From assembly GCA_037447655.1 (NCBI GenBank), contig JBBHKE010000928.1:1-64000 (forward strand): DNA of 64,000 bases, read 5' to 3'. The notes under the pieces are model-generated. The model was not told where the DNA came from. It worked only from the letters and a program-made list of their open reading frames with translations, and made no database searches. The translations under genes and the position numbers were made by a program. The stretch's first letter is position 1; each line of letters begins with the position of its first letter. Origin of the DNA: Zygnema cylindricum. Taxonomy: Eukaryota; Streptophyta; Zygnematophyceae; Zygnematales; Zygnemataceae. This document shows, piece by piece, positions 1 to 12,300 of this stretch.

Positions 1-112
1 ATACATTTTTCCCGTCTCATTCATTTTTGTTTGTATATATGTTTGGTGCATGACTTTGCTGGTTGGGATGCATGTTCGCTCTTTCTAGTCTCTCATGCAC
101 GACAGCGATAAT
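1..112 (+). repeat. Gypsy LTR fragment (copy 1 of 3)
   Basis: This stretch is closely similar to 19265-19378 and 20660-20768 (shared words: CTCATTCATTTT, GTTTGTATATAT, GCATGACTTTG, GATGCATGTTC, CTCTTTCTAGTCT, ATGCACGA). The best placed copy follows directly after a gypsy integrase/PHD coding end, so I read all three as parts of one gypsy LTR. This copy is cut by the window edge. Confidence 0.7.
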
Positions 113-329
113 AGTTTGTCAATCCAAAAAATGTTATAAGAGTTAGCATGTCATCTAAGTCTAGCAAAGAGTTTAAAGCGACGACCTTCACTATGTGAGG
201 TCCCAAAATTCTTAACATCACTTCATGACCAAAATAAAACACTTTCTTCAGCCTTAAAAAAACCTTTTGGGGTGCCACTTCACTCTTGCCGCCTTTTGTG
301 CATCGAACAACCTTTGGAATATGTTTCAC
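93..329 (-). pseudogene. Degenerate Ty3/gypsy reverse transcriptase remnant
   Basis: Read on the - strand, this 78-codon open stretch ends in ITFFGLTNYYR, which matches the LR.FLGLANYYR signature at the RT to RNase H junction of Ty3/gypsy polyproteins. The preceding part (VFYFGHEV...ILGPHIVKV) aligns with the usual FLGHVV..GI.V block. No catalytic YxDD block is visible and the frame is not continuous upstream, so this is a fragment. It adjoins the LTR fragment at 1-112. The family assignment rests on two short motifs only. Confidence 0.55.
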
Positions 330-429
330 GTGCTTTCAAAAAATATCCAAACGATAATGACATGAACGATGGAGCATTTTGCACAATCAACACCTCATAG
401 TGCCCCAAATGTTGCCTTTCTAGCATTTA

Positions 430-1519
430 GCAAAGGCATTTTCTAACCCAATCGTCATTTAAAATCACTCATTTAACATGTTTTCCAACCAAAAGGCGGT
501 CAACTATTTATAGGTGAGTTGTAGTGGGATCTGGTGGAACCCTTATCTAATGCCTAACGAAGAGATCATTCTAGACACGGTAAAGCTAAAAAGTCACAAT
601 TTTCCAATATTTTTTCCAAGGCATCGAAAAATACATGGAATTTACGAAAAGGTCAAAATCATGAAAAAATAATTCATATCCGTAAAAAAATAAAAAATAA
701 GTTACTGATATTTCCTTTTTGATTTTTGTTGAGCTACTAACTCATCTCCTCTTTCACTTGTTGTGTCAATTGTTCCTTTTGTCGTGACTAAATTTGGTGA
801 AAGACCATTGCCGCAAATGTCTCGAAAAGTCGAGTTTGATGTCTAAATGCCAATTTAGTTCTCATGAGTACTTCTCTTACTTTGTATCATTGTGAAGAGC
901 CTGAGTGTTCCAATATGCGAAGATGGAATTATACTTTAAAGTGTGACGGTTGTAGACGTGGCGCTAAACTTGCGCATCTTTAAATGCAAAGTCCTTTCCA
1001 TGAATGTCAATGTATGGCAAAACAAGCTTTAGTATATGTCCTCCAGCAAATATTATCTCGTCGGTTTGGTGTTTTGAATCCACCTTGTTCGAAGGCACTT
1101 ACGCTTTGTTAGTTGTTACGTAGTCATCGCTCGTCCGTCGTGTATCATATTTTTAATTTCCAAGTGCACCAATCATACTCGTCTAGTGTGTGGCTACTGT
1201 CCTCTTTGAAAAACACTTGAGTACACAGGCCAGACATTGGATAAGATAAGCTTTTGTTTCGAAACACAAAATCGGATTGTCGAATTTGTAGCCCAAAAGT
1301 TTAGAGAACCTTGTTAAATCTCCAGTAAACTTGTTTTTTTTGTTTTTTTTAAGGTCACCTGGTGCCAAAATTTATGCTATTTAGTAAATAACCTCACAGA
1401 GGTCCACCCTAAATTTATCTTTTGCATTTTTAGGGGTATTTCAAGATTTTCGGTTTTTGTTTGTTTAGCATTTGAGGCGATTTCAAGCTTTTGTAGGGTT
1501 TTTTTAAGTGAAGTGTATC
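430..1519. other. Non-coding stretch, nothing recognised
   Basis: AT-rich sequence with many stops in all frames. I see no coding, RNA or repeat feature here that I can support. Confidence 0.5.
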
Positions 1520-1880
1520 GCGTCAAAACCTATCGTGATAATCAAATCCCAATTACTGTCGGATATCGAATGATGGGTTACGGTATATCGCTTAGAAACC
1601 AACAAATTTGTTATCGCGGATAAGTGTAAAAAATATTGTTGTATACATCATAGTATATTATATTCTCTACATTTTATAGTGTGGCATGCCACGTGTGACA
1701 ATTTTTTCTGTACTTATGTACACAAAAGTATAATTTTAGGCTAAAACGTCTAATTTTTGTCTATAATTAACTGACCCGATATTTATCGGTAATGTATCAC
1801 GATACATCGGTTTTTTATCGCAATAAATACGTTATTGATATACTAGACAAATTTATAGGTTATTGGTTGGTAGAAAAAAG
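1520..1880 (+). repeat. Dispersed TATCG/CGATA-rich repeat, copy 1
   Basis: This stretch contains many TATCGG, TATCGC and CGATA words and resembles 2705-3940 in inverse orientation. The shared blocks are TATCACGATA(g)...TTTTGA at one end, the GGCATG(C)C...CACTATA core, and the CGATGAAAAACCGA / TCGGTTTTTTATCG end. It has no coding potential and looks like a non-autonomous dispersed element. Exact ends and target duplication were not resolved. Confidence 0.45.
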
Positions 1881-2704
1881 AACATATCGACTATCGACAA
1901 ATAACAACCAATACACAATATTGTTTTTTTTTCTGCTTTTAATTTTACGACTCAACTTTTGACGTTTCTGTTTTTTTTTGGCATTAAAGCCTTTATAGAG
2001 CATCAACAATCAAAATTATATTTAATTTCACCATTTGAAACCTGTACAAAAATGTAGGGTTACTAATAAAATCGAGTTGTCATATCGATGAGCCCTTGAT
2101 ATTGAGAATCGGGAATTGTCGATTCAGAATGGAAAGATACATTTGCAATTAGTACACCGTGAATTGCTACTAGTGTTGAGAAGTAATTAGTGCAAAGGAT
2201 TAATTAGAGTTTTTAAGTCTATGTTGGGTGTAACCGCGTAACACCAACAAAACGTTAACGGTAATATGTACATCTAACACTAATTTGGATGCACTTTCCC
2301 ATAGTGTAGTCGCTATCAGCTGCGTTCACAAAGTCGAAGTTTGAACATGGGAGAACAAGTTCACGTGATTTTCTTCTTTCTTTATTACTAGGAATAAAAT
2401 ACGAGGGCGCTTTCCCATGGCAATGCCACTCACTTTCCCATCTCGACGCCATAATCTAACATTTTGTTGTACGTTTGTACGTAAAAATAAGCAGTTTTTG
2501 TATGGACTTACACATTTCGTACACTTCACTATTTAGAAATTCCCCATATAAAAGTTTTTGACGGGAATAAAACCGTACATGTATTAACGTAAAGAAAAAA
2601 ATGAATTATTAATTCCGTTTTAGGTTCAAGGGTCAAAATTTGGGGGAGTCGAATTCGTGTTATCAACTCTAATAGAGATTCACGTTGTAGTGTTGTGTAT
2701 CAGA
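1881..2704. other. Non-coding stretch, nothing recognised
   Basis: Homopolymer T/A runs and short unrelated frames on both strands. No supported feature. Confidence 0.45.
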
Positions 2705-2874
2705 AACCATCTGCCGATAACCGATATGTACTCTTTATTTGGCTTGCCAATAACCGATATATTGGTTCAATATATCGGTAACAGAGTTATCACGATGAAA
2801 AACCGAGATATCGCGATGAATTATAGAAAAGTATCGGGCCCAATAATTATCGGTTGTAACTGTATGGTTCAGAT

Positions 2875-3526
2875 CATAGTTCAAAAGTAGGTGAAAGAAG
2901 GCCCATACAGTATGCCTATTGTATGCAAAACATACAATATGCCCTTAAGACCCATATTGTATTGGTCGAAAAATGAAAAAAAAGGTTAAGAGGGTTGAGT
3001 TGCACATCGATCGATAGAGAATTAAACGGCATGTCTAAATTTTGGAAAAAAATCGGACAAAAAATATTTTTTCTATGAATTTTGAGGTGTTTTTTATTTC
3101 AGCCGTCAGATTTGGACGATCGGACGGTCGCTGATCAAAGTATTGATCTTAAGAAGATCACATGAAAAGCACATAACACAACTTACGATAGGACAATTTG
3201 TCATAGTAGCGTCTGCAATTTTGAAGGCCACACTAAATAAAGCCTCAAATTGACCAACCATGTTGCCTGTCCGCGTTTTTTTTTTTTTTTTCGGGTTTTC
3301 TTTCGGGTTTTCTTTCCGGCGCAATGTCATCCTACGCCGCGTCAGTTCGCTAAAAAACTTCGTCAGGTAGCGTGCGCTGTACTATGATCATACGTCATAT
3401 TCGTACGATCGTACAAGAGTGTCCGCAACGCACACCCATACAATATGCCTACTCTACGCGAGTTTAGTGCCAAGTTTTGTGCGCCTACCAAATGCCTACC
3501 ATAAAAATGCCTACTTTTGAACTATG
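2875..3526 (+). mobile_element. hAT-like MITE, copy A
   Basis: A 652-bp non-coding element. It begins CATAGTTCAAAAGTAGG and ends with the inverse, CCTACTTTTGAACTATG. The flanking 8-mers are GTTCAGAT (2867-2874) and GTTTAGAT (3527-3534), an 8-bp duplication with one change. An 8-bp duplication and short TIRs are typical of hAT superfamily derivatives. The interior matches the reverse complement of 4789-5289, with an extra block (about 3190-3350) including a poly-T tract. No transposase is encoded. Confidence 0.8.
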
Positions 3527-3695
3527 GTTTAGATGTACACTTGTACTTTTTTGTACGGGCCATGCGGCACTATATAATGTATAGAAACAATACAATTTAG
3601 AATAAAATACTATGAGATACTATTTGATATTTTTTCACCTATCGGCAACAAAAAAAAAATTGATTGTTCCGAAGCGGTATTCACCCCTCACCAGA

Positions 3696-3867
3696 GGTCA
3701 CAATCGGGTTCCCGAATCTGGTTGTACCCGACCTGTTTTTTGTTTGTGTTTGAATCACCCGGCAGATTCCGGCCGGCTCTCAAAATTTGGCACCCGAATC
3801 CGTTACGGATTCGACGCGGCTTGCCGCGTATGGGTTTGGTTACGGATTCGGATTCCCGATTGTGACC
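3696..3867. mobile_element. Small inverted-repeat element (MITE candidate)
   Basis: 172 bp that start GGTCACAATCGGG and end CCCGATTGTGACC. The inverted termini are about 25 bp with a few mismatches (TTCCCGAATC against GATTCGGATT). The interior has no ORF of note. I found no convincing target duplication, so the superfamily is open; it could also be a stable hairpin. Confidence 0.5.
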
Positions 3868-3992
3868 TTCGTCGGCTCTTCCCCTCAGCGTTCAATAACC
3901 AATAATCATCGGTATCGGTTTTATCACGATAGCTTTTGAACAGACACAACAATAGTAGAGTACTGTAGTGCAGTAATTAGTAATTACTCTTA

Positions 3993-4721
3993 GGGGAAGT
4001 TCCATCATACGTTTCTTTAATTGTACGGCAAACTCTACAGACCGGGTCGATTGAGTCGAAGTTCCATCACGTAGAGTTTGTAAGCCACGTGTTTTAAATT
4101 GACTGGCGCCACGCAAGCTACGATCTGATATTGAGAATATTTCAGATTTTTAGCATCGACAAACTTAACTTCAAATCTTGACTTGCGTACCGTTTACCTG
4201 CGTACGAAGTAATAATACGACAAAATTTTTATACTTTTTGCAGACGCTACGCCAACTCATTTTTTAGGGTTTCAGCTTTCGAACAAAACGAAAGTCCTTT
4301 GAGAGAAATAGTGTGACGAACAAAAGTTACCAAAAATAGCGTGACGAGGGAGTGTTACGAAATTTCGTTTATATTTTCGGTTAGATTTTGGAAACCGCGT
4401 GTCATGTGCAAATCTTAAGATTTTTCGTTGGTTTTCCATCATGACACGTAGGTTAATTGTCCACCGTGTCACAATTTTTTTTTTCTGTGTATGCCAACCC
4501 ACCTCGTCGAGGTGGGTTGAGTCTAACAGAGAAAATTGAAGCGAACTCATCGCAGATGAACATCCGACGGCCAGTGTTACCTCCAAGACCTCTGGAGAGT
4601 ATCGACAAGATTCTCTGTAATGTTGGTTTTCGTATAAAAACAAAATAGGCGGTACGATCTGGTACGGAGTGTCGCGGATTTCTGTTAGAAACGCCACTTT
4701 TCGCTTGATGGAACTTCACCC
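3993..4721 (-). mobile_element. Harbinger/Tourist-like MITE, copy 1
   Basis: A 729-bp element with termini GGGGAAGTTCCATCA and TGATGGAACTTCACCC. It is flanked by TTA on both sides (3990-3992 and 4722-4724). A 3-bp TWA duplication with G-rich TIR ends is the PIF/Harbinger (Tourist) pattern. The whole element aligns with the reverse complement of 17361-18095. Small open frames inside it differ between the copies and are not genes. Confidence 0.78.
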
Positions 4722-4788
4722 TTAAAAAGACAAAATGACCGTAAACCTTAACGGACATAGTTATAACAAACACAATGACGGTCAAAAC

Positions 4789-5289
4789 CATAGTTAAAAA
4801 GTAGGCATTTTTATGGTAGGCCTTTGGTAGGCGCACAAAACTTGGCACAAATTTGCGTAGAGTAGGCATACTGTATGCGTGTGCGTTTGTGCACACTCTT
4901 GTACGAACGAATCTGACGTATGATCATAGTACAGCGCACGTCGCCGGACGAGATTTTTCAGCAAACTGACACGGTGTAGGATGAGTTGTGTAATGGGCTT
5001 TTCATGTGATCTTCTTAGATCGTTACTTTGATCAGCGACCGTCCGATCTTCCAAATCTGATGGTAATAATAAAAAATATCTCAGAACTCACAGAAAAAAA
5101 AAATTGTCCGAATGTTTTTCAAAATTTAGACATGACGTTTAATTCTCTATCGATCGATGTGCAACTCAACCCTGTTACTATTTTTTTTCATTTTGCGACC
5201 AATACAATATGGGTCTTAAGGTCATATTGTATGTTTTTTATACAATAGGCATATTGTATGGGCCTACTTTCACCTACTTTTGAACTATG
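4789..5289 (-). mobile_element. hAT-like MITE, copy B
   Basis: A 501-bp element in inverse orientation to copy A. It starts CATAGTTAAAAAGTAGG and ends CCTACTTTTGAACTATG. It is flanked by a perfect 8-bp duplication GTCAAAAC (4781-4788 and 5290-5297). It is non-coding. The perfect duplication suggests a younger insertion than copy A. Confidence 0.85.
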
Positions 5290-5297
5290 GTCAAAAC

Positions 5298-6337
5298 AAA
5301 TCCCGAAACATTCCCGCCACGGACAGAATCGTCCGTATAAATGGAAAAATCCTTTCGAAAACATATGGACCACTAGGGGCAAAATTCAGGTATCGAATTT
5401 CTATGCTATCTTATATAGCGTGACCGACAAGGAATAAAAATACCCGAGACTTTAAAATAAAATATATAAAGTTTAAGAGACGACACATATTTCAAAAAAT
5501 GCTGAGTGCTAACCAAAAATTGACCAATAGGATCCCGTTTTTCGAACCATACGTAGTTTATGACGTACGACATGCTCAACGAAAGGCTCTCCGAGTCTCC
5601 GTTATATAATATTGACTTTTAGTTCATTCTGCCGTAATCTGCATTTGGAATCTGCTTCAACGGCCGTTTAAGCGATTAAATAGTGGCAAGTGTAGAGAGC
5701 CGCCACCGTTATGACAGTCAGTGAAGCCACGTGAAGACACGTGCAGACGCCAGGCAGCTTCATCAAATACTGTAGATGTCTGCTCCGGCCAAGTCCATTC
5801 GTACACATGAGAATCTTTATGATATAATCACTTTTTCAACGTGACCAGTCAGCAATTCCAAAGACTTCATGAACGGTACGGCTAGTCTTTATCTGCGTAC
5901 GTTTTCACCCAGAGCACAGTACAGTACAGTACTGTACTCTACAATCTGTTATTCTTAAACCATGTGACCGTACAGTTTGCGTACGGTTTTTAGCTGACAT
6001 ATCGTATCTAATCCTGACAAGACCAAAGACAATCATTTGATGGCGCCGCGCCCTAATTCCAAGCATATCCAAATCCCCTTATCGTATTTGACGTTTTGGA
6101 CCAAAGGTTCACAAGGTTTCGTCCTACGTGTCAGAGGGGATTAGGGGAATTCCAAGTACGCTGTAACAGGCGTTACTGTACTGGTGCAGTAATCAAAAGC
6201 GTTGTATCAAACACTGTACGATCCTGTTCAAAAAGTACATTCGTGTGTTCGATTACGGTTAATCTGGCCAGTATCAGTTATCGCGTACGTGTAACTACCC
6301 TATTCAACTTTTAAATCACGCCGCTGTAGGGTATAGT
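5298..6337. other. Intergenic region upstream of the kinase gene
   Basis: No gene or repeat recognised. A run of alternating CAGTACAGTACAGTACTGTAC (about 5928-5947) is a short palindromic tract. The region presumably holds the distal promoter of the kinase gene, but I see no specific element that I can support. Confidence 0.4.
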
Positions 6338-6343
6338 TATAAA
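6338..6343 (+). promoter_or_regulatory. Possible TATA box of the kinase gene
   Basis: TATAAA in the context GGGTATAGTTATAAACTT, about 25 bp before the proposed ATG at 6369. If used, the 5' leader would be very short or the true start would lie further downstream. Weak. Confidence 0.25.
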
Positions 6344-6368
6344 CTTACACTCCGGTTGTCAACAAGCC

Positions 6369-9300
6369 ATGGCGCCGAGTGCCAAGAGCAAGTGTCGCGC
6401 TTGTAGAGGTGACGTTGAGAAGAGCCGTCACCAGATGTGGACGGCCAAGTGAGTCACATTCGTGCAGTCTCCGTACGATTATTTTTGTCATGTCAGCTTC
6501 ACCAAGGTTTCTTTTTATTTTTTATGCTGTTTTCCACTTGTAGCTGCCGATGGAACCTCATCGCAAATGCAGGAAATGGGCCAGCGATTGTTACGGTATG
6601 GGAACGACACAGTCCGGAAGCTTTGCCAGATGCAGCTGCCGCAAGCTTCGAATGCAGCAGCGGCTGCTGGAGGCGGCAGGGCTGGCGACGGTGCTGGTGG
6701 ACGACTCCAACCGCGTTTTGGCGGGAAGGTGGGAAATGAACATTGGAAGCTGGACATCGGATTTTGGACATTGGATATTCGAAATTGAACATTAAACACT
6801 GGACATTGTTCATTAGACACTGGACATTGGAAATCGGACATTGGACATTGGACATTGAACATTAAGCATTGGGCATTGGACATTGGACGTTCGAAATTGA
6901 ACATTGAACACTTGACATTGAAAGTGAACAGCAAATATTGTACATTGGAACTTGGACAGTGGACATTGGGCATTCAAAATTGGACGTTAAACACTAGGAA
7001 TTGGAAGCGAACATTAAACATTGGACAATGGGCGTTAGGATATTAAGCATGTATATATTTTAAATGCTACCTTAAATGCTATTTATAGCTACCTTTAAAA
7101 GGACACTACCTTCATGACGATGATGTTGATTAGACAATGGCAAGTGGATTGGATATCTGACATCATTTGTTTGATACTTCAGTGATAGGATGATCTAAAA
7201 ACATTTTCTGACGAACAGTTCGATTTCAACAAGAAAATCGGATTTAACAATGTTCCTAGCTGAATACGTATTATGAAAAATTGAACTGTCTACAGATATT
7301 CAAACATTTTCTTTTTGACACTTTCTGTCGCACTAATAATATTTTCATCTGAAATGTTACACATTGAAAGTTGTGAATGTGCATCATAAATCGAACGCAA
7401 AAGTTTAAACAGTTGTTTTCCCAGTTAATTAAGGTTAATCGTTTACTTGGATTACATCAGACTTTAATTCCAGTTAAATCGATTGTAAAGTTTTCAACTC
7501 CGTTGATGTCATTTTCACTTTCCTTACGACCTAGTTTTAGTTTTTGTTGAACTTAAATCATTTGTAGTTACGTCCACTAATATCACCGCATTTAAGCGGT
7601 CATCTCAACACTCTTGATTCCATTCCAAGTGGCTACTCCAAATTTTTAGATCAACATTTCACTCAGAATATTAAAAAGTACAAAAGTTTTTTGACGGCCA
7701 TATCACTTGGCTTTTATGTCCATACAGTATGCTCGTATATCTCACAACTGGTGTTTTTTATATTGCATGTGGAATCAGTCTAGCGTTATGTCACATGTTG
7801 GGGAACCCTCGAATTGTAGGCTGTCAACTGGAAAGCTTTGTGGAGTCGGATGATTTACAGGATTTTCAGGTGGGACAATGTGAATCTTATTTCCACTCAT
7901 CTTATCTCATATTAAGCACCTCAATCTATATTGGTTCAATACTTCAATTCCAACATGCCTATGAATACATGTCAAAAACGGCCCTAATACTTTTCAAACT
8001 GGGGCGAAAGTATTTACACCATGAATCATTAACAGAGTTAGGTTTTCTTCTGCCCCTCACACGTGTTTACATTGTTGCATAGTTATGCGATTTTAAATCT
8101 CAGTATTGCTGTCAAAAATGAAGGTCTTACCTTTTGATTGGTTCCGACAAAAAACAGTCATTTTGCCCAAGGAATTACGCGTTTGGGACACAGAAAAGGC
8201 TTCACTCTAATAGCAATTCAAGGTTCAGTGGTTCTGTTGTCAAAATCTCATTATTAGAGATGTCAAAACAACAATTATTATGTGAACAATTACTATTGTA
8301 ATAGTTTAGAATGAATAACATTTAAGTGAATGCATTCCGCATGACACTCTCCTCTCCTGACTGCTGTTGTTTTGTCTGGGATCCAGAAAACCTGTGACAT
8401 GATGACACGTGACAACTGCATTGGACAGCCACTAGGCGAGTGGCGATGGCATTCCAGAAACGACAGAAAATATCCTCTTTGGCTCCGGTTGAGAGTGGTT
8501 TCCAAAGGGGGAGAACAGACACTCTTGCTTTTTGATGACATCAGCAACATGAAATCCATGGAGGTGTGACACTTGTCTCATTCTAGTTAGGTGGAAACTA
8601 ATGTATCCAAGATGTTCCTATTCTCAGAATCAGATTCAAAATAATGTTGGAACATACTCGAGGCTGTCTTGATTGTTAACAGCACTATACTATATGGCTT
8701 GGGAAGGAAAGCCCTATTTCGTTGTGACTGCATTTGGGATATGCACAAAACAGTTGTAACATAAAGTACCTAGAGATTTTTCTTATATTAGGAAGACACT
8801 CCTCAACTTTTCTCTTTGAGAGTTAAGAGTTTAACGACAGCCAAGGATTTCAAAAATGTAGATGTTGAATTTCCTGTTCCATTTAGCTATAAAATAAACA
8901 GATTTGGTGAGAGCATAACTGGGCAAAACAAATTTGGTCAATTCCTTTTCCATTTGGAGTTTTATGTGATCTCAAAGTCGTCCCTATGTTGAGACACGCA
9001 GGAACAAATCTCTAATTTGAGAAACAAAGTGACAAGATTGGAGGGAACTTTAGAAAATTGCCCCCTCGGGATCGCTCAATTATCAGAAAATGAGGAATTG
9101 ACAATAAACCTAGCACTCGAAGAGGTTATTGGTTACAAGAGGGAGGAGATAACCACATTGGAAAATTGGATTCAGCTCTGTCTGGTAGAGAAAAGAGAAG
9201 AGGTCAGACAGACATACGAAAAAACAAAGGAGAAAGGTTTCCAAGAAAGTGTTCGATGGCTCTTGACAAGGAAGGACGGAAATCGTAGATTTGTGGAGTT

Positions 9301-12300
9301 TTTCGGGGCTCAAAATGCAGGAGGAATGGTGAGTTTTTCATTTTTTATGTTGGGGTTTGGAGATATCTATTTAGTGATGATAAAAGTTAGGGTAAATAAT
9401 ACGGGGTAAGATGTATGCGCAGTGTAAGGGAAATCTTTCTTCCTTTATTGCTATACAGATGTTGAGATTACCAAAATCTTTGCCCATTTAATTAAAAATC
9501 ATTCGAATATCGCATACAGAGATTCAATCCAAACGGGAAGAAAATCTCACAAACATGAGAAAAACAAAATTTACGAACTTTTCTGGAACATCAATTGTCA
9601 AACTAAACGAGTACCAACGAACTCGTCACCATTTGGCTCTGTCCACACTCGCATGTATTACTTTGGATGACCCTATTTTTGAATCCGTACAATTTTATGC
9701 AAATTCAAAGTAGTTTGGGCAGCTTTTCAAGTTTATAGGTTGTCGAGCTAAACAATACGCTCAGATAAAAATTTGCTGACATTTCTTCCAATTTTTGATT
9801 TTCCATGATGTTCTTTGTTTGTAATATTTGCTAAAGCTCTTAAGTTGACTACAGATTGTGTTAGGTTTTTAAGGTTATAAAGCGGTTTTTTAGTCACAGA
9901 TTTTAACGTAACAAGATATGTGAAAATAACCAGGATTGATACCTTCCAGGAGAGGCACAGAGGCAAAAGTTGCACGGTGTATCACTTTGTCTTGTCGATG
10001 TCTGTCATATTTTATGGACTACCACACCAATTTCTCATCCACAATATTAATTCTTGCATACTAGTTATGGTGAGCAGTGTAGTGAATACATGAGGGGTTA
10101 ACAGATGGGCGCAACATAGCATAGATTCTCAACTCTGTAAAATGACCATGTCTCATTTGTTGTCGTGTAATTGTAAATTTGTGGAGTTTATTATAGCGCA
10201 TGTAAATAGGAACCCGCCTCATACGAAATAGCATCGGCTACATGTTTTTACCACCTATTGATGGTGAGCTCTGCACTGACAGATGCCATCATACACGTTA
10301 TTGATATATTGTGTATACCTAATACATTTCTGGTTGCTTCGCAAAACCTAAACTATACTATCTGAAAGTTAACAAAATATTTTATGACAGCGTGGTGCGT
10401 AGAGTAAATTTTATCCACATCATAATTGGTGGGAAAAACTTTAATGTATGGTCTGGATTGCGGCTGACAAATAGAATCACTTCATGGATAAATGGATATT
10501 TTTTTCTCGGCATTTGGTGTTGGGTAGATTTGGGTTTGCCAAGATATTACCACCAAAATGTTGGGAGAAGAGCAATTTCGAGTTATGTTCGATGTCTGTT
10601 TGGTGAGTGGTTCTTCTTTTAAAACTGAATTTAAATTCCAAGGAACCAAGAATTGTAGACAGCATCTTTTTCTTGCTTCATGTAACTGACAGTTTGGGTA
10701 AGAATCAAAAGTTCATCTCAACAGTAGGGGACGAAACCTTTTGAGATAAGAAATGTAATATATAAAGTGCTTCTTGAACGGATTGGAATCTTTATCACCA
10801 TAAGGTGAACCGAGCACATCTGTCATCTAAACTAGTATGGATTTTGTTAGTACATTGTAAGAGTGCCAAATTTTTGATACGTTATGTTCAAGACACTATT
10901 AACGGACTAACAGCCTCAACTTCATATTGTTTTGATGAAACAGAACCAAAAATTGATGAATTAGGAACTAATGTATTCCACATTCGTAGATGTTAATCTT
11001 TGTTGAAGTTCTAACAATTTTATCTGCGATATTATCAGATGATATGCAATATGTACAATCTCCTATTTTACGTCAAACATAAAACCAAGTTATTTCGTCT
11101 AAAATACCATCACTCATATACATATTTCAAAAATATAGCGATCCAGTCTAATCAAGGTTACTAATGTTCCATAAACATGTGCAAACATTATGTGCAGGAA
11201 CCGATGCTCATTGCGGAAAATAATGTTATTGTCAATTGCAATGATGCCTTTGTCAAAGTTATTGGTGGTCGCAGTAAGGCAGAAGTCCTGGCCATAGCTC
11301 CCACTCCCAGTACATTATCTCCTGAGTTCCAGCCTGATGGGAGATGCTCTGCGGAGGTTATTGAAAAAAATAGAAAAATGGATTTCGGACACGAAATGAA
11401 GTGCGAGTGGGTGCATCAGAAGCTCGATGGAACTCCTCTACCCTGTCTAGTCCTAGCAAAGGTATGTTTCTCTGTGACAGACCAAATATTTAAGTGTAGA
11501 AAATTGTATATACATCCTCTGCTATAAAACAAAATAGTAGCTGGTAGGTTTTTCTTTCTATATCCTTTTGTGGCAAACCAATGATAGGTTAATACATACT
11601 ACTATTCCTGTCCATGTGTAAGCGTTATTTGTCGAGTGTGTTTTAGTTTTTTCCTTTTTTGGTGGAGTCATGGGCTTAGTGTGGCATAAGGTGTTGGATC
11701 ACCACTAACTAAAGTCATTTTTCGCTCTTTCTGCTGAACAGAATATTGTGGTGGAGGATAAACAAGTATGGCTAGGTGTGTGGAGAGATTTGACAGAAAT
11801 AAAGAAAACTGAGGAGGCATTGCGATTGGCAAAGGAGAAGGCAGAGCAAGCCTCGCAGGCAAAAAGTAGTTTTTTGGCGAATATGAGTCATGAGATTCGG
11901 ACACCAATGAACGGTACAGATTAATTCCCAACGAAACCTCTCAAACACGTTGAGGAAACCCTAAATAAATATTCCATTAAGCGATGAGATCCGGACACTT
12001 CTCGACTTGCCTTTCCTGTGCTGACGCCATACCTCACTTCATTCATACATCTTTATAGTTGACAATACATGGGGAATACTGGAAATTTACATGTCTGGAA
12101 GGGACAAAAAAAAAATACTGACTTTGGCACTCGTGTCAATCATGTAGTAACAACATACCTCTTCTTTAAATTTTAAACATACAAATGACTTGCGTTGTAT
12201 AGATCGACTGATCGGTTTAACTCCGATTTGATTTTCTGATTACTCACATCCAGGCTCTTTCAAATTTGCAGGTGTGATTGGTGTAGTGGAGCTTCTCCTA

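Larger units (their letters stand above)
2705..3940 (-). repeat. Dispersed TATCG-rich repeat, copy 2, interrupted
   Basis: The halves at about 2705-2874 and 3535-3940 together resemble the reverse complement of 1520-1880. The copy is split by a MITE at 2875-3526 and contains a further short inverted-repeat element at 3696-3867. Its distal end carries ATCGGTATCGG and TTTTATCACGATAGC. Its role is unknown; it is older than the MITE inserted in it. Confidence 0.4.

Noticed and set aside
2655-2890. 77-codon frame beginning MLSTLIEIHVVV
   Set aside because: It lies in the TATCG-rich dispersed repeat and is not open in the other copy.
4272-4896. 141- and 147-codon frames on the - strand
   Set aside because: They lie across the Harbinger-like MITE and its flank and are not preserved in the sister copy at 17361-18095.
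6499-7046. Several overlapping open frames on both strands, up to 152 codons
   Set aside because: They are translations of the GGACATT repeat (strings like SNVQCPM) and of a kinase exon in wrong frames.
9961-10003. Possible kinase exon ([13 protein letters not shown]-like end)
   Set aside because: Its donor would be weak, and the exon at 10528-10599 completes PAS 2 in frame ([10 protein letters not shown]) directly after the exon ending at 9328.
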